This document shows, in pieces, positions 11,740 to 25,567 of a DNA stretch of 64,000 bases. Under the pieces are notes generated by a model. It saw nothing but the letters and a program-made list of their open reading frames with translations. It was not told the origin of the DNA and ran no database searches. The DNA is taken from contig NC_066587.1 in assembly GCF_905475345.1 (NCBI RefSeq), positions 6,939,570-7,003,569 on the forward strand, written 5' to 3'. Position 1 is the stretch's first letter. The number at the start of each line of letters is the position of its first letter. The translations under genes and the position numbers were made by a program. This DNA comes from Vespula vulgaris (Eukaryota > Arthropoda > Insecta > Hymenoptera > Vespidae).

Positions 11740-14700
11740 TTATGATTTTCTTTTAAGACCATAGAGACAAAGGAGGATCATGATTATTGTCCATCCACCT
11801 ATCACGAGAAAACCGATGTAAACCTCCGGATTATTAACAGAATGACCTTTGATTAAGATTGCTCTTAATGAAACACCTGGTACCGTTGTTGGCAAACAAT
11901 AACTTAACCATTTAATTATAGGTGGTATTCCTTCGATCGGCCAAAGAAATCCTAAAAAAATTATGAAAACGTATTAGAAATTACGATTTTTTTAATAGTA
12001 ATCCTTTCTCTTTTTCATTTCTTTTTTTTTTGTCTTTTTTGATTCTATTTCTTAATCATACATACCACCAAGAAGTATTATAGGATAGAAACTTCCAGTG
12101 ACGATATAATCCGCAAACAGATGTGAATTACAGTATACCGAAACTAAGAAACCTGTTGATCGGACATATTTTGTTGTTGTATTTATTTATATATTTATTT
12201 AGTCGTTCATTTTTAGTTAGATAGACAATAGTACATAGAACTTACCATAAAACAATCCACATAGACCCATCAAAAATATCATCGTGACGACCGTCAATAG
12301 GGAGCCCTTACAGTCCAAATTAAAATAAGCAAAGCTTATTAAACAAATTAGTAAGACCTGTATAATAACTATCGACAGTTCCACCACAAAATGAGAGAAT
12401 AATATCTCTGATGTTGTCACTCCTGAAACAAACATTTTTAATTATGATAGTAAAACATATAATTATCTGTTTTCCGAAATCTTTGAGATCAGAAAAACAT
12501 CGTAATATTTTTACACGATTTTTATTTTTTATTTTTTATCCTTTATCTAAACTCGTTGTAAAAGTTAATATCATTTAAATATCATTTGAATTAGTTATTT
12601 GTTTTAACGAAAGTATTGCTGTTTCGGTAATATAAGAACTACATACATTATAAGTAAAAAATGATAGAATTAAAATAAATTATTCGAACGTTTAGAGAAA
12701 AATTATGTATACTCGAATGAAACAGTTTCTAAAACGTGAATAGAAATATCATGAAAAAGAGAACAAAAGCTCGGATTATTATGCATATGGAATTAGCAGA
12801 GAATGCAAAATGATTTACATACATGCGTAACAATTTTTTTTTATAATTTTCCATTATTTATTAAAAGTGATTTAGATAAAAAATAAAAAAAAATGAGTGT
12901 GCCTGTGTGCAGGGAAAAAAAGAAAAAGAAAACAAGTTATCAAAATTTACGCTCGAAGTTAATTTTTCATTCATTTAGTAGCGTCTTGAATTACATCACG
13001 TTTCTTCCTCGAAAGAAATAGAAAGAAAGAGAAAAAAGAAAAAGGAAGAAGATAGAGAAGAAGAGACACATACACAAATCATAATTAAAGATTTTCTTCA
13101 CGTAAGTTGACACGTTAATAGTATCACATTTCGCATATGAATTATTATCATTTAATTTATCGAACAGAAAGAAACGATTTAATAATATGTTAAGAAAAAA
13201 GATATTCTTTCAAGAGAACATTAAATAAAATATTACAGTTATCTCTATAAAACTTGTTAAAGAATTCATTTTATTTCTTGTTTTATATTAATTTTAAAAA
13301 ATTAGTTCAAGTAACAAATGGAGAATAAAATGTATAATTGCTCTGCGTAGTAGTGTATTAGAATAATTAAATTAATGAATCTTAAATAATCGATTCAAAT
13401 CAATCGAATTGTATCGAATAGAATAAATGAGTATATAAATGAATATAAATAAATGAGTATATCAATAAATGGGTATATCAATAAATCAGTACGTATTATA
13501 TTTCAGGAGTGTTATGATTGTATCTCGAAAAGATTCGAATAAGAAAGATACTTTCAAAATGGCTTTTGGCCTCTTTTTTTTTATTCCTCTTAAATCCGAC
13601 AGAATTTATCATCTATTTTTTATCATTCATCCATCGATCATATGCAGATTAATCAAATGTCAATATATAAAATGCGCGATATAAATAAAAAATGCATATT
13701 TATTGTCAACATTTTTCAAAAGTGAATAAATTGTAAATAAAAAAAATAAATAGATAATAAAGCGAATGTTTTGTGCATTAATAAAAAAAAAATAAATCGA
13801 TGATAAATCCAATTTTTTTTAAATATCTATTAATCAGGATTGTATAAAACTTACGTCACGGTTTGAAAAATATGAAAAAACTAAAACGAAAATAAGAATA
13901 AAATAACTGCTTCCTCATTTACATATTCGAACGTTACATTCTCGTATTTTTTATTTGAAATGAAAGTATTTATTTAACTTGCACTTTTTAATAATTTTAA
14001 CATACAACCAAAAATTCGTTTTAAAATACACTACGAATAAGATATTACTCGATATAATATTTATTTAAATCAAATGGCATTTTATTTAAATGGGTTTATT
14101 TAATGCCAAGTATTTATTGTTTTTAATAAAAAAATTATATAGTTTTGGAGCACATAATATTCGCTTCAATGCACATATCTTTTTAAATAATTCTCTATTA
14201 AATCTATTAAAAATACATTTTCGTTTACCTTGCACGATGCTCCTTTCCCAAACGCCTTCATGTCTATCAGAGATTAATATCGCTGTTGTCATTACCGTTG
14301 TTACGAAAAAAGTTAATCTGAAAAAAAGAAAACGAAAGAAAGAATATATCGATGAAATTTTACGCATGATCTCTTCGACCTAAATATCGACCTTATATCG
14401 TCGATATAAATATTCTCTGAAGCGATTAATATTGCATACAAAACATGATCCAAGAGAATATTCAAATATTTTTTTTTAAATTGTTTCTTTAGAACTTGAA
14501 TATTTTTTAAAGACATAAAAGAAGAAGGAAAAGAAATAATAATTTAACTCACGATAAGATAAAAGTAGATGAACTAAAATTGATATAGTCGTCGTTCTTT
14601 TTGCCAAAAATAGGATTCTCGAACTGAAATAAAAAATTTCAAATAAATACAATTAGAATGAAATAATATTATATACGAGAATAATTTAATTTACATACAT

Positions 14701-15589
14701 TTAATGGTATATCCATAATTTTTAAAGGCAAGTGACATTCTGTCATAATATTTCGCATGCTCTTGAAATATCCGTCATAGAGTCTATTTTTCAAAAAAAG
14801 GCCTATTTGTCTGTCTATGAAAGAAACAGAAAAGGAAGATAAGTCAAGGCATTCAAGTTTCTTTTTTCTTTTTTAAACGAATGAAAAAGAATTATTCACT
14901 TCTAGAAATACTTACTGGCTACGTCCAACCAAATTTTAATCTCTCCCGTTTCGATATCATCTTCGATATATCTAAAATTTTCCAATCTTCTTTGCAAAGC
15001 TTGCGTAAAGTTTTTATTAAAATATATTATTCCAGAAAGTTTTCCTTTTCTTAAATCCTCCTTCACATCCGGCAAGTAATCATAATATACCTTCGATAAA
15101 TACAGATTATGATAAAAAAAGAAAACAATCTTTTTTTGTGTTTATAAACGAAATTATATTAACTTATTACAGTATAATTATGTATTAAATATAACTTATA
15201 TCCATCGAATTTATTGCCGAATATATAGGTTATTTAGCTAAGAATTAATTTTCTGATACAAGAAAAAAGAAATAAGATTTCAAAAATATGAATATACATG
15301 TGTGTGTGTGTGTGTGTCTGTAATAACTTTTTTTGTTAACTCTCATTTAGTACTGTTGAGATAATTATTTGTTTACTAATGCATTTTGCATTTTGCAAAA
15401 AATTTAAATGTTTACAAAAAATTATGCTTTATTAGTAATATTCCAATTAAAATATTGCGTAAATTAATAATTTTTTCATTTGCATCGACTAATACTTTTT
15501 TTTTATAAAGAATTTCGAGCTATCGATTGATATGTTAAAGAACATATAATACAAATACAAAAAATAAAATTGACTTTTTGGCTTTAAAT

Positions 15590-15633
<44 letters not shown>

Positions 15634-18034
15634 ACAAAAAGAGTAATAACATAAAAGAATATATTCCCGGCGAAGCTGGCAGATTATTATTTGTTAGGAT
15701 CAATAAAAATGATATGTCAAATATTCATATTAGCTGAGATATCCTGTTTGCATATGGATGAGTGCATATATGCATTATACATATATCTGTTTTTGTTACT
15801 CACTTTTTTCGCAGTGGTATCATTTATATCGTGTAAAAATCGACAGCTAAGATCAACGAAGTCGCATATACCACCAAAATCGTTATGCGTATAAATAACA
15901 CTTCCTTTTATTTTAGCGAGGTCACAGTTATCGGAGTCGTGATTAACGACACCGATTAGCAAATCTTTAGGATCGTGACCGAAAGCATAATGGAAAACAA
16001 GAAGTTGAATTATCGGAAATCCTATAGAGAATAAAATTCCTCTGTAAGTAAAAATTATATTATCAATTATTATCAACCGAATAAGATTCCTTTGTAAAAA
16101 ACAATTACGTCAACAAATTATTATCGTTATCATCATCGTTATAATAATAATAACAATAATGATTATAATAATTATAATAATTATTATTAATATAATTATT
16201 ATTACAATATAATTATAATTTAGTTTTAATTATTCTATTATTATTTTTATTACAATTTAATTATTATTGTTTTTACTTGTAATTATTACAAGTATATTTC
16301 GCTAATTATTCCATCATTTTACTCGATTATCAGAAAAAAAAAGATTACAAAAAAAATCATACCCAGGATGACGTAGAAATTGCGTAATATTCTTGATTAT
16401 AAGAGCCTTCAATTTTCTAGAAGTCGAAGCTGTAAAAAAGTTATTCCTTATTATAAAATTTTTTCAAGAGATATATTAGCTAATTACAAAAAAAAGAACT
16501 AAGAGAAATATAACAATGATTTGAAAGAAAAAAGTGCATACTATTACGCTTCTTTATAACTATTTTCCTAATTTTACGTTCGACATCTTACATTTTTTTT
16601 TCGAAAGACAAAACGATATATGTAAATGTAAACATTAACAAATATTGAAACGTTCGATTAATTCTCAAAATCGGTAAATGTTTGAATCAATTTAGTTAGA
16701 TAGTATATGAATTTATTCAATCAAGTCATTGAATGATTTATAGTATGCTTTCGTAAAACTCAAATATCGATATGTTTGAATATTCAAATTATGTAATTTA
16801 AATTATCTAATTTGAATATAAGACGTAAAAGTTAAGTACACAATGTAATTTTCTAATATAATACAATACGGAAATCATTATTTATAAAACATATTGATAA
16901 TTATTATTTATAACTTGTTGTTATTTAGATTTATCTATTCAAGATGGATAAAATTTTAATTATGGATCGAAGGTTGCTTATGTAAGTTTTAGAAATACGA
17001 TAGACTTGCGTAAAAACTTAATATGCATATCTTTATCTATATAATACTTATTATACATATGTATTGCATGTGACGTATCTTATAGAACGTAGAAAAATCA
17101 ATGAATAATAAAAATAAAACTCTTGGATTGACAAGAGAATTGAGAGACGAGAAGACAAAGATGATCCCAAAACGTCAAGAAGATAAAATATTACGAAACA
17201 AGCTAACGCGAGCTAAATGGAGGTCTATCAAAAAAAAAAAAAAAAAAGAAATGATAAATTCGCAAAAAAAGAATGATAATTTCGCAAAAAATATTTCAAC
17301 AAAATTAATTGAAAAATATAAGAATGCAACGCAAAAAATCAAGGCAAATGAACGAGAAAGCAATATTATAAAAAGTTATAAAAATAAATATATATATATA
17401 TACGACAGAATGAAATTTAAAAATTAGAGAAACTTAATATTTAATAATTTATTAATAAAATGACTTGGGATTTAAGAAATTATAAGGAAAAAGAAATCTC
17501 GTATAATTTGAGAATATATAAATAGAAAAAATTTTAAATTTGATATTTTTTAGAAAACGAATTAAGAATGTAGAAATATATTAGTAAAAGTATATTTAAT
17601 ATATAGTTATTTTTAAACAGAGAAACCAAGAAAGAATTTGTGAAATTATCTGAAATAAAAATTTATCGAATTTCGAATCTTCAAATTCTTTATTTCTCCT
17701 AAACACCATAAGTCCAATATAATCGAAAATTAGAAAGAAGAAGAAAATTTTTATCTAAAAGCAAAATATCTCGGAGTTAACATATCATTATAAGCAATTT
17801 AATTTAATAAAAATACACAAATAAATAAGTGAACGTGGGAAATATAATCGAAGAATAAAGTATAAGTTTCGAAAGAAATGTGAAAAAAATTCACAATTAG
17901 TTAGCTTCTTAAGTCTCCTTTCCTCACTTCTCTTGTTGATTTCGAAAATAAGACATATAAATCGCATGACGTGTCATTTTTTAAGCAGAAGAAATACCTT
18001 TCACAAATAAACAGAAATAAAAAGAACATTCCTG

Positions 18035-18085
<51 letters not shown>

Positions 18086-20386
18086 TGCATGCATGTATGT
18101 ATGTATGTATATATATATGTATACGTACATAAATTTTTAATCGATCTTGCAGGAGCATTCGGTGGCCTTGTAGAAAGATTGATAGAAGCTTCCATGAATT
18201 CCATTTCATGTATCATTTCAGAATTATCATTCACATTTGTGTTAATTTCTGAAACATTTCTATTGTCTTCTTGAAGTTTACTCAATTCCAGAAAGGCATT
18301 CTCTAAATTATCACATTGGAATCGATCCAACAATTGATTTGGCGTGGATTCTGCCAACAATTTGCCGTATCTCATTAGACCGATCTAAAAAATGTAGGCT
18401 TACAATTAATATTTATTTATTTATTTGTTTATTTATTTGTTTATTTATGACAGACTTTTTTCTTATTTTTATTTTACATAATTTCCTATTTTTAATATTA
18501 ATGCAAGCAATGATTATTTAATTCATTAAAATATTTTCTATAAATAAACTTGTCTTATCGTTTTTTTTTCTTTATTTTCTTTTTTCATATGTATATTTTA
18601 TCGTACGATATAACTCACGAACCGTAAAATAACATTTCTTTTATTCTCGACCGACTTATTTTTCTTTTCTTTTCTTTTCTTTTCTTCTGCTATTTTACTC
18701 AGCGCACAATAACGCAAGACAATGCAGAGAATAAGTTTTATATTATAAATCTACTATTAATACTTCGTGCGCGAGAATCTTAATGTTCATACGCGACTGC
18801 TTTCTATAACTGTTGTCAGACATACTGTTATCAAAACGAGAACTATAAAGATAATATTCTTAATCGGTTCGCATTCTATCTCTTTACATTGTATGCTCTT
18901 TACATTGTATGCACGATATCTCGCAATGGTGAAATTAACGAAAGTCGAAAGCGTATTAACGTAGAAATCTTTAAAGAAACCAAGATGATTACTAATCATT
19001 GAGGATCATTTATTTTCTTTTCTTTTTTTTTTGCTTACCTTGTCCGCTTGTTTTGCTTCATCGATATAATGTGTTGTTATGACAATGGTAACACCGTTTT
19101 CCTTCGTTATCTTAGATAGATACTTCCAAATACTAAAGAGAAAAATAACTTAGAAATAAAAAAATCAAGAAACAATAGAATTAAATTAAATCGAGTCGAT
19201 CATACAATTGGAAAAATCTAAAACTATATTAAAACTTACTTATCTCTTAAAACTGGATCAAGACCAACGGTAGGTTCGTCAAGGATGAGTAACTCGGGAT
19301 TGTGAAGAAGTGCGGCGGCAAAGGATATTCTTCTTTGTTGGCCACCACTCACATTTTTCACAAGTAAATGTTTCGATGGTAATTGCAAGAGTTCGGTTAG
19401 ATCTACGTATCTCTCTTCTGAAATAGACGGAATTTCGAATCAAAAAAAAAAAAAAAAAAAAGAAAGAAAGAAAAAGAAAAAACGAAGGAAAAAATAAACA
19501 AAAAATATCGAAGAAAAAATAGAAGAAATAATTCTTTCTTTTTAATCTTTTTTTTTCATTAATCAAAACTTGTTATCCTGAGTGTTTTTATTTTATCACA
19601 TCCTGACAAATAAATTTTTGAAAATGGGCCTCACCTATTTCCTTATCTCTCATTCCATTTATTCTTCCGAAGTAATATAACGCACCAATAATAGAAAACT
19701 CGCCTACAAGAGAAATGTCTTGCGGCATAAAGCCGACTCTTGATCCTGGAATACCAGAATTTTCATTACCCGGTTTACCTCCAAGTACCCAAATATCTCC
19801 GCTATCTATTTTTCGTATACCGACGATGCACGATAAGAGAGTCGTCTTTCCACATCCACTAGCGCCCAATAGTCCATATCTGTATTATTATTATTTTTTT
19901 TTTCATGCGAAAAGAAAAATAAAAGAAATAAATGTTCGTTAAAAATTTTACATTATGTTTAAAACGTTTTCAATTCATTGCATTTGGGGATTTAAATATT
20001 TGTTCGATCTTTTTTGTGAAGAAAAAAAAATATATATATATATGTAAGGAACTTGTTAAGCATTGTTTTTTCTTTTTCATATCATATTATACCATATTCT
20101 AATAAGGATTTTAATAATTTTTCAATATGGTGCAATCAAGGTCGTTGTAATTAGCAGAGAATGTTTCTTCTATTTACTTTTACTCCTTGTAAAACTTTCT
20201 TATTATTTCACTTGACGTAATCTTATAACGAAAATAAAATCAAAATAAAAGAGAAGAAATTTCGATTATAATAAGTACTTACATGGAACCTTTTGAGACT
20301 GATAGGTTCAATTCGTCAAGAATTTTCAACTTTTTTCCATAATATTTCGTCACGTTTCTCAGAACGATCGCCTGATTTTCGAACAT
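11740..20386 (-). CDS. ABC transporter, insect ABCH subfamily (half-transporter, reverse NBD-TMD order)
   Basis: Fourteen coding exons: 20386-20283, 19879-19635, 19417-19240, 19132-19039, 18384-18129, 16429-16363, 16041-15804, 15090-14916, 14814-14699, 14623-14553, 14317-14229, 12422-12246, 12152-12066, 11951-11740. They sum to 2,109 nt, 702 aa, with every junction in phase. The nucleotide-binding domain comes first: Walker A GASGCGKT (about 40-47), Q-loop in MPQDIS, signature VSGGQQRR (about 139-146), Walker B LLILDEP, H-loop ITTHY (His about 197). The membrane half follows, with one segment near residue 315, a long extracellular loop with several Cys, and hydrophobic segments in the last four exons. 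ABCH proteins export lipids; some beetle members carry cuticular lipid (family knowledge). Databases often label such proteins 'ABC transporter G family member 20/23'. Donors are mostly strong GTAAGT/GTGAGT. Confidence 0.93.
15590..15631. repeat. TA microsatellite in ABCH intron
   Basis: Pure TA run in the intron between exons 15804-16041 and 14916-15090. Confidence 0.95.
18038..18120. repeat. TA/GTAT microsatellite at an ABCH exon edge
   Basis: TA run followed by GCATGTAT units, starting about 10 nt from the donor of exon 18384-18129. The donor itself (GTACGT, 18128-18123 on -) abuts the repeat. Confidence 0.95.
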
Positions 20387-20423
20387 TTTCTTCTTCCCCA
20401 AGTTGGATTTTGACGATATTAAT

Positions 20424-23400
20424 CTGATAATAAAAATTAATTAAATATTCAAACGAAATAATCGAACTGAATCAAATCGAATAGAAGCGAATCGAATCGA
20501 GTTTTACAGAAAAGAAAAATCGAAACTTCGTTAAATATTGTTGCTAGTTCGTACATATCTGTCGATTTCATCACTTAAAATGACCGACACTTGGTTAACC
20601 ACGACTATGTAGTATACTGACGTTCTAACATCATTATTTACATAAGAAATACGAAAAGAGAGAGAGAGAAAGAGAGAGAGAAAGAGAAAGAAAGAGCGTA
20701 CTATTGCGCTTCTGTACGTTTACATTTGTATATTATTCATCTTGTTCGCGTCAACCTTTTAATATTTTTTATTTTTTCCTTTGTTTTTTCTTTTCTTTCG
20801 TATATTTCCATATGACTCAATCGAATTTGTTTCTTTAAACTAAAGTGACTGTTGACGCGGAAAGAATTGATTGATAACAATCGTTAGTTTTGTATTATTT
20901 TCCTCTTTACTTCTTCAGAAAAAAAATCTAATAGAATTGTTATTTAAATTACATTCATTGACGTTTACGAGTCGATTGAGAAATCTTTGAAATTTTTTCA
21001 AAATCGCTTTGATAATTAATGATTATCTGTCTGCTATGTCAAGGATCTATCGATAAAGGCAATTTTATTGCCACTAAAATTATTCGATTATAAATTTTAT
21101 CGAGTGATTATTCATATGTGTGTGTGTGTGTGGATATGTATGTTGAAATACATACATATAAAATTTTATTTCTTTCATTATAAAATGAAAAAATTTAGAA
21201 AAATTCTCGCATTACGAATGAATAATTCGATAATTTAATTAAGCTCGTTAATATACTCAAAATCTTTAAATTTACGATGTAATGATCAGGACGATTTCAT
21301 TACTGATAAGAAATTATTAAATAAACGATAAAATATAAAAAATCACATATTCCTCACGTACGACTCCTCGTTGATTATTAATATAACAGATTAGATTGTT
21401 TTGTGAATTTTTTTCTCTGCTTTTTTTTCTTAACTAATAAAGATGAATTGATATTTAATAATTTTCTAAATTCTTCGATCTACAAGACAATAAAACCTCT
21501 TGATATTTGATCTAACGTTCAGTCTACGTCCGCTTTATTAAATTAGATTAAGGTCATTTTTACGGTACGGTTACCTAACGTTATTGTTTACAGTCTGTTT
21601 CTACGTATAATTTTTAAAAATAAAATTTAAAAACGGAAATATTACCTTGGAAATGAAAGATCTAATGCGTGTAATAATTATTATAATGTATCATGATAAA
21701 TTACGTATTCCGAAAGCAATTAATTAATCGTAGCAAACGAGTATTTTATGATCGTAAAAAAGTTGTTAGTATAGTTCGATCATAATCTGTATGTCCAATA
21801 TAACATTAGTCTGCTTTAGGTTTTCCTTATAAGAACTAGTTTCGTATTCGATTCGACTTGTGTTATAAAAAAAATTTATTATTCAGAGAGAACAGCTTTT
21901 TGCTTAGATTTCATCGATTTGCTTAGATTTCTCATGAACATAAAATACTATATAAGATAATTTATATTCTTTGAAATAAAAGATGAAATTAATCTATTCG
22001 ATTATTTTTTCTATTTTTATTTCGGTTCCTTTGCATTTACGAGTGAAATTTCAATTGTGTTCTTATTAGTACTATTTAAAAATATTATGAATAATGTATG
22101 TATAAGTATAATATATGTTATTTGGCTGTGTTAATATATGTTAATTGGCTATGTTAATAATTTATGAAAATTTTAAAAATTCAATTCAGAATAATTGCTC
22201 ATACATCAAGACAATGAGCATATACAATGAACAATAGTACATACATTTATATCACATAACTATAATTATATTTTAATGAAATATTTTAATTAAACGTTCA
22301 ATATAATCTGAAAATGTCTCTTTGGATTTACAAAGAGATTCTATAATAATTAATCTTTCTCATATTAGGAGTAATAATTATTTATAGATATATAATAATG
22401 TTTAAATAAAGGATGAATTTTGTTTTTGTTTGTTTGTTTTTTTTTTGAATATTATAACATTAAAAATCTTTAATTATTAAAAAATATAAATAATAATGAA
22501 AAAAGTATAACTCCTTTATAATTGCATATCTTTGATTAGCCTAATATTTCTTTAACGACGTTTAACCAAAATAAGATTTATAAAATTGTGCAAAATTAGA
22601 TACTTGTATTGTAACTTCTAGTTAATGTATAGCGCATAAACGTTAAATATGATCTTTAATTAACCTAAATAAACATTAGATTTTAATAACATTTGATGAA
22701 TAAACATTTAATTTAGATTTTTAAAAGAAATTGTATACTGATGTTAGTAACACGCATTACATACATGTATTAACGAATAAATGAACATAATTTAAAATGT
22801 AGTAGATAATTGCATCATTTAAAAGAATCTATGCGTATGATCATTAAAAAGAAAAATGTAAAAAACAATTGAATTAATAGTTATTTAACTATTTTATGTT
22901 AATCTCACTTAATAACCTTGAATAGATCAAATACTAGATTAATTATTTCAAAAATTATTCATACAATTATTTAAATTATATTTAAATTATGTCTATCGTT
23001 TGTTACTTTATCATATCGTTTTTGATACAGAAATGTGTAATACTTCCAATTATTGATAATCATTCGTTCAATATGTACATAATCTGAAGGAAGAATTTAT
23101 TGTAAAGTTAAGATAATTACATCAATTTCCATTCGAATAAAATGATTTCTGATGTTTTTTAACTAATTCTATATGTTTTATTTCGAATGAAAAGTTAAAT
23201 TTGAAAATGATGAATTTTAAACTTGATCAAACATTTTTTGTAAATATTAAGATGAATTAATATATTTAATAATTACAACGATTATTCGAACGTTTTTTCA
23301 ATTTTCTTAAGAGATTACATCTACTTTTAGAAATATATTTCTTCTTTTTTTTTACATTTTCTGAACGTTTCAAGCGTCAAGAATATATTCTGAAAATTTT

Positions 23401-25428
23401 ACATCGATATCTGTAAAGGCAAAGTTATAGAATTTAGATCATCTATGATCGTGAGTATTTAATAAATATTTCGGACTCTGTAAAATACTATCTTGAAATA
23501 TCGTAGAAGAGAAAAAAAAGAAGCGGATAATTGGAAAAAAAAGTAAAGAGACCAATCAGAAGTAACAATTACAAGTAAAGTAAACAATTCTTTACTTAAC
23601 AATAATAGAAATACATTTGAAACCTAAAACGCGTTTTTCTCAAAACAAAAATCTTTGTGCTGGATCAATCGTTTAAAAAATGTATACAAAATACTCTGAT
23701 AATTTCATTAATTTTTGTTTATCTTTCTTTAAATCTTATCCTCTTTTAAATCAATTTTGGATTATTAATAATCACATAATGACTATGTTTAAGAATTCTT
23801 TGTGCTTAAATTTCAATTCGTTGGCAAAAAATAAATTGGTTTTAAAAATAACAACTTTTATCTTTGGGTTACTGGAACAATTGGTTCGATGTTTTTTTAT
23901 TTCAGGCTAAGTATCTTAACTCTACGAACTTCATCGAAAATGGTATCACTTGTTAAGATTATTTCTATTTTTGATTTTCGATATCCTTTTAAATGATATT
24001 TTAAGATTTTCAATATATTTATATCTTTTAAGATTTTCGATATTATATATATCTTTGATAAAAAGAAACTTCATTTCATTTTCATTAATCGTTTCTAGAA
24101 AAAATTCTAAGAAAAAAAATTCTAACTTTTCCGAATTTCGTTTTTTTCTTCGAGATGTGAAAGATATATCCTATAAGATGTGATATATTCTATATAGATA
24201 TGATTTCTTAACAATTAAAAATAAAAATAAAAGCAAGATTGACCAATGTGACCAATATAACAATAGTTATGTGAATAATGATAAAGTAAAAGAATATTTA
24301 TTTTCTTAATTTTGTCACGATTTTTATTTAGTATGTGCTTGATAAACAGAATTGAAAAATTATATTAGTAATTTATGTTAACAAAATTTACTTTGCTAAA
24401 TACGTTTCCTTTACTTTTACTTACGTCGATAACCAACCAGTTTCCGATAAGCCAATCTTTCGTTCGATAAATTAGATTCTGAAAAATGAAATACAAATAT
24501 AGTATATAATACATAATATACATATTTTATGAGAAATTAATATGAGCAGATACAAAATAAATTTCTCTATTAAATTAACTCTCTCCCTAATTTGCTTTCG
24601 TTAATTTCTTTCTGTATTTTTTTCATTTATGTACGTTTGCTAATGACATTGCTCTATTGATTAAAGAGATTAGAGAAAAATAAGGAGATAATAAAGACTA
24701 TTTAGAAAATATATTTTAAATTATCTTCACTTTTACAAATTACATTTAGACAATGAGCGATAACTAATGAATGATGAATCATATTATTTTGATTCTCTAG
24801 AACCTAGATTTCACGTAAAGAGAACGTCAGTATCTTCCAAACAAGCTCGCATTTATGATGGCTATAATAATTTTCTTTCTAATAAATCATAAAATGAAAT
24901 TTATGAAAAAGATGGATTTCTTATCGATGAAATCAATTTTAGGATGAATTATAGATTAAGGCAGAAAATTTTTGCGAATAAAAGAAGACATTATCGCCAA
25001 ATTCCAATTATTATTGAATATCACGTTAAGTAGATCGCAAAAACTTTCTCTAAATGAAAATAACATGATCTATTCTTTTACTTATCTTTCAATTGTTTAC
25101 ATACCTTTTAAACAAATAGATCGATCACTTTTGTTGGTATTTTTCTTGATTATGAACAAAATTTTTTAAATAATAATTCTCTTTCTTTCTAAATTGTCGT
25201 GATCATTATTACAATCGTCGCACTATTTTCTTTTTTATAATTTGTACAAAGTTTTATAGGAATTGTCTTCGAAGAAAAATTTTGATGGTTGAAAAATTCA
25301 CTATTTTCTTCTTCTAAATTTTTCCAAATACGAGAAACTTTTTAATAAAGACATTCACTTCATCAAATGAATGTTTTTTAACAAAAAATTTCTTACGATT
25401 TTAGAAAGACCAAAGAATTAATATTTAC
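20424..25428 (-). other. 5' leader introns of the minus-strand ABCH gene
   Basis: AT-rich, no coding frame. The only exon-like piece is 24425-24478, which has a CAG acceptor and GTAAGT donor on - and would be a 54-nt leader exon: joined to the first coding exon it carries an in-frame stop before the ATG at 20386. The rest holds nothing I can name. Confidence 0.5.
24425..24478 (-). other. Candidate non-coding leader exon of ABCH (-)
   Basis: Flanked on the minus strand by TTTTTCAG and GTAAGTAAA. 54 nt long. It ends at a junction compatible with the first coding exon (20423-20283), but an in-frame TAA upstream means it is 5' UTR. Confidence 0.45.
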
Positions 25429-25567
25429 TCGAGTAGCAACGAAATAGATACGCACAATAGGACAACATTAATAAAACTGTCCAACTTCTCGGAATGCTTA
25501 ATTCTAAAGAGTTCCTTTTAGCGTGCACGAAGAACCCTCGACTGACTTCAGTATGTCTGGATTTATA
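25429..25567 (-). promoter_or_regulatory. Candidate ABCH (-) promoter and first exon
   Basis: On the minus strand TATAAAT (25567-25561) is followed by an arthropod-type initiator TCAGTCG with A at 25543, and about 115 nt later by a possible donor GA|GTAAAT (25428). TATA-to-initiator spacing (24 nt) is shorter than the usual 28-33, so this is tentative. The local sequence is less AT-rich than its surroundings. Confidence 0.3.

Noticed and set aside
17101..17427. 108-codon Lys/Asn-rich frame on +
   Set aside because: A-rich intron sequence of the minus-strand ABCH gene; low complexity.
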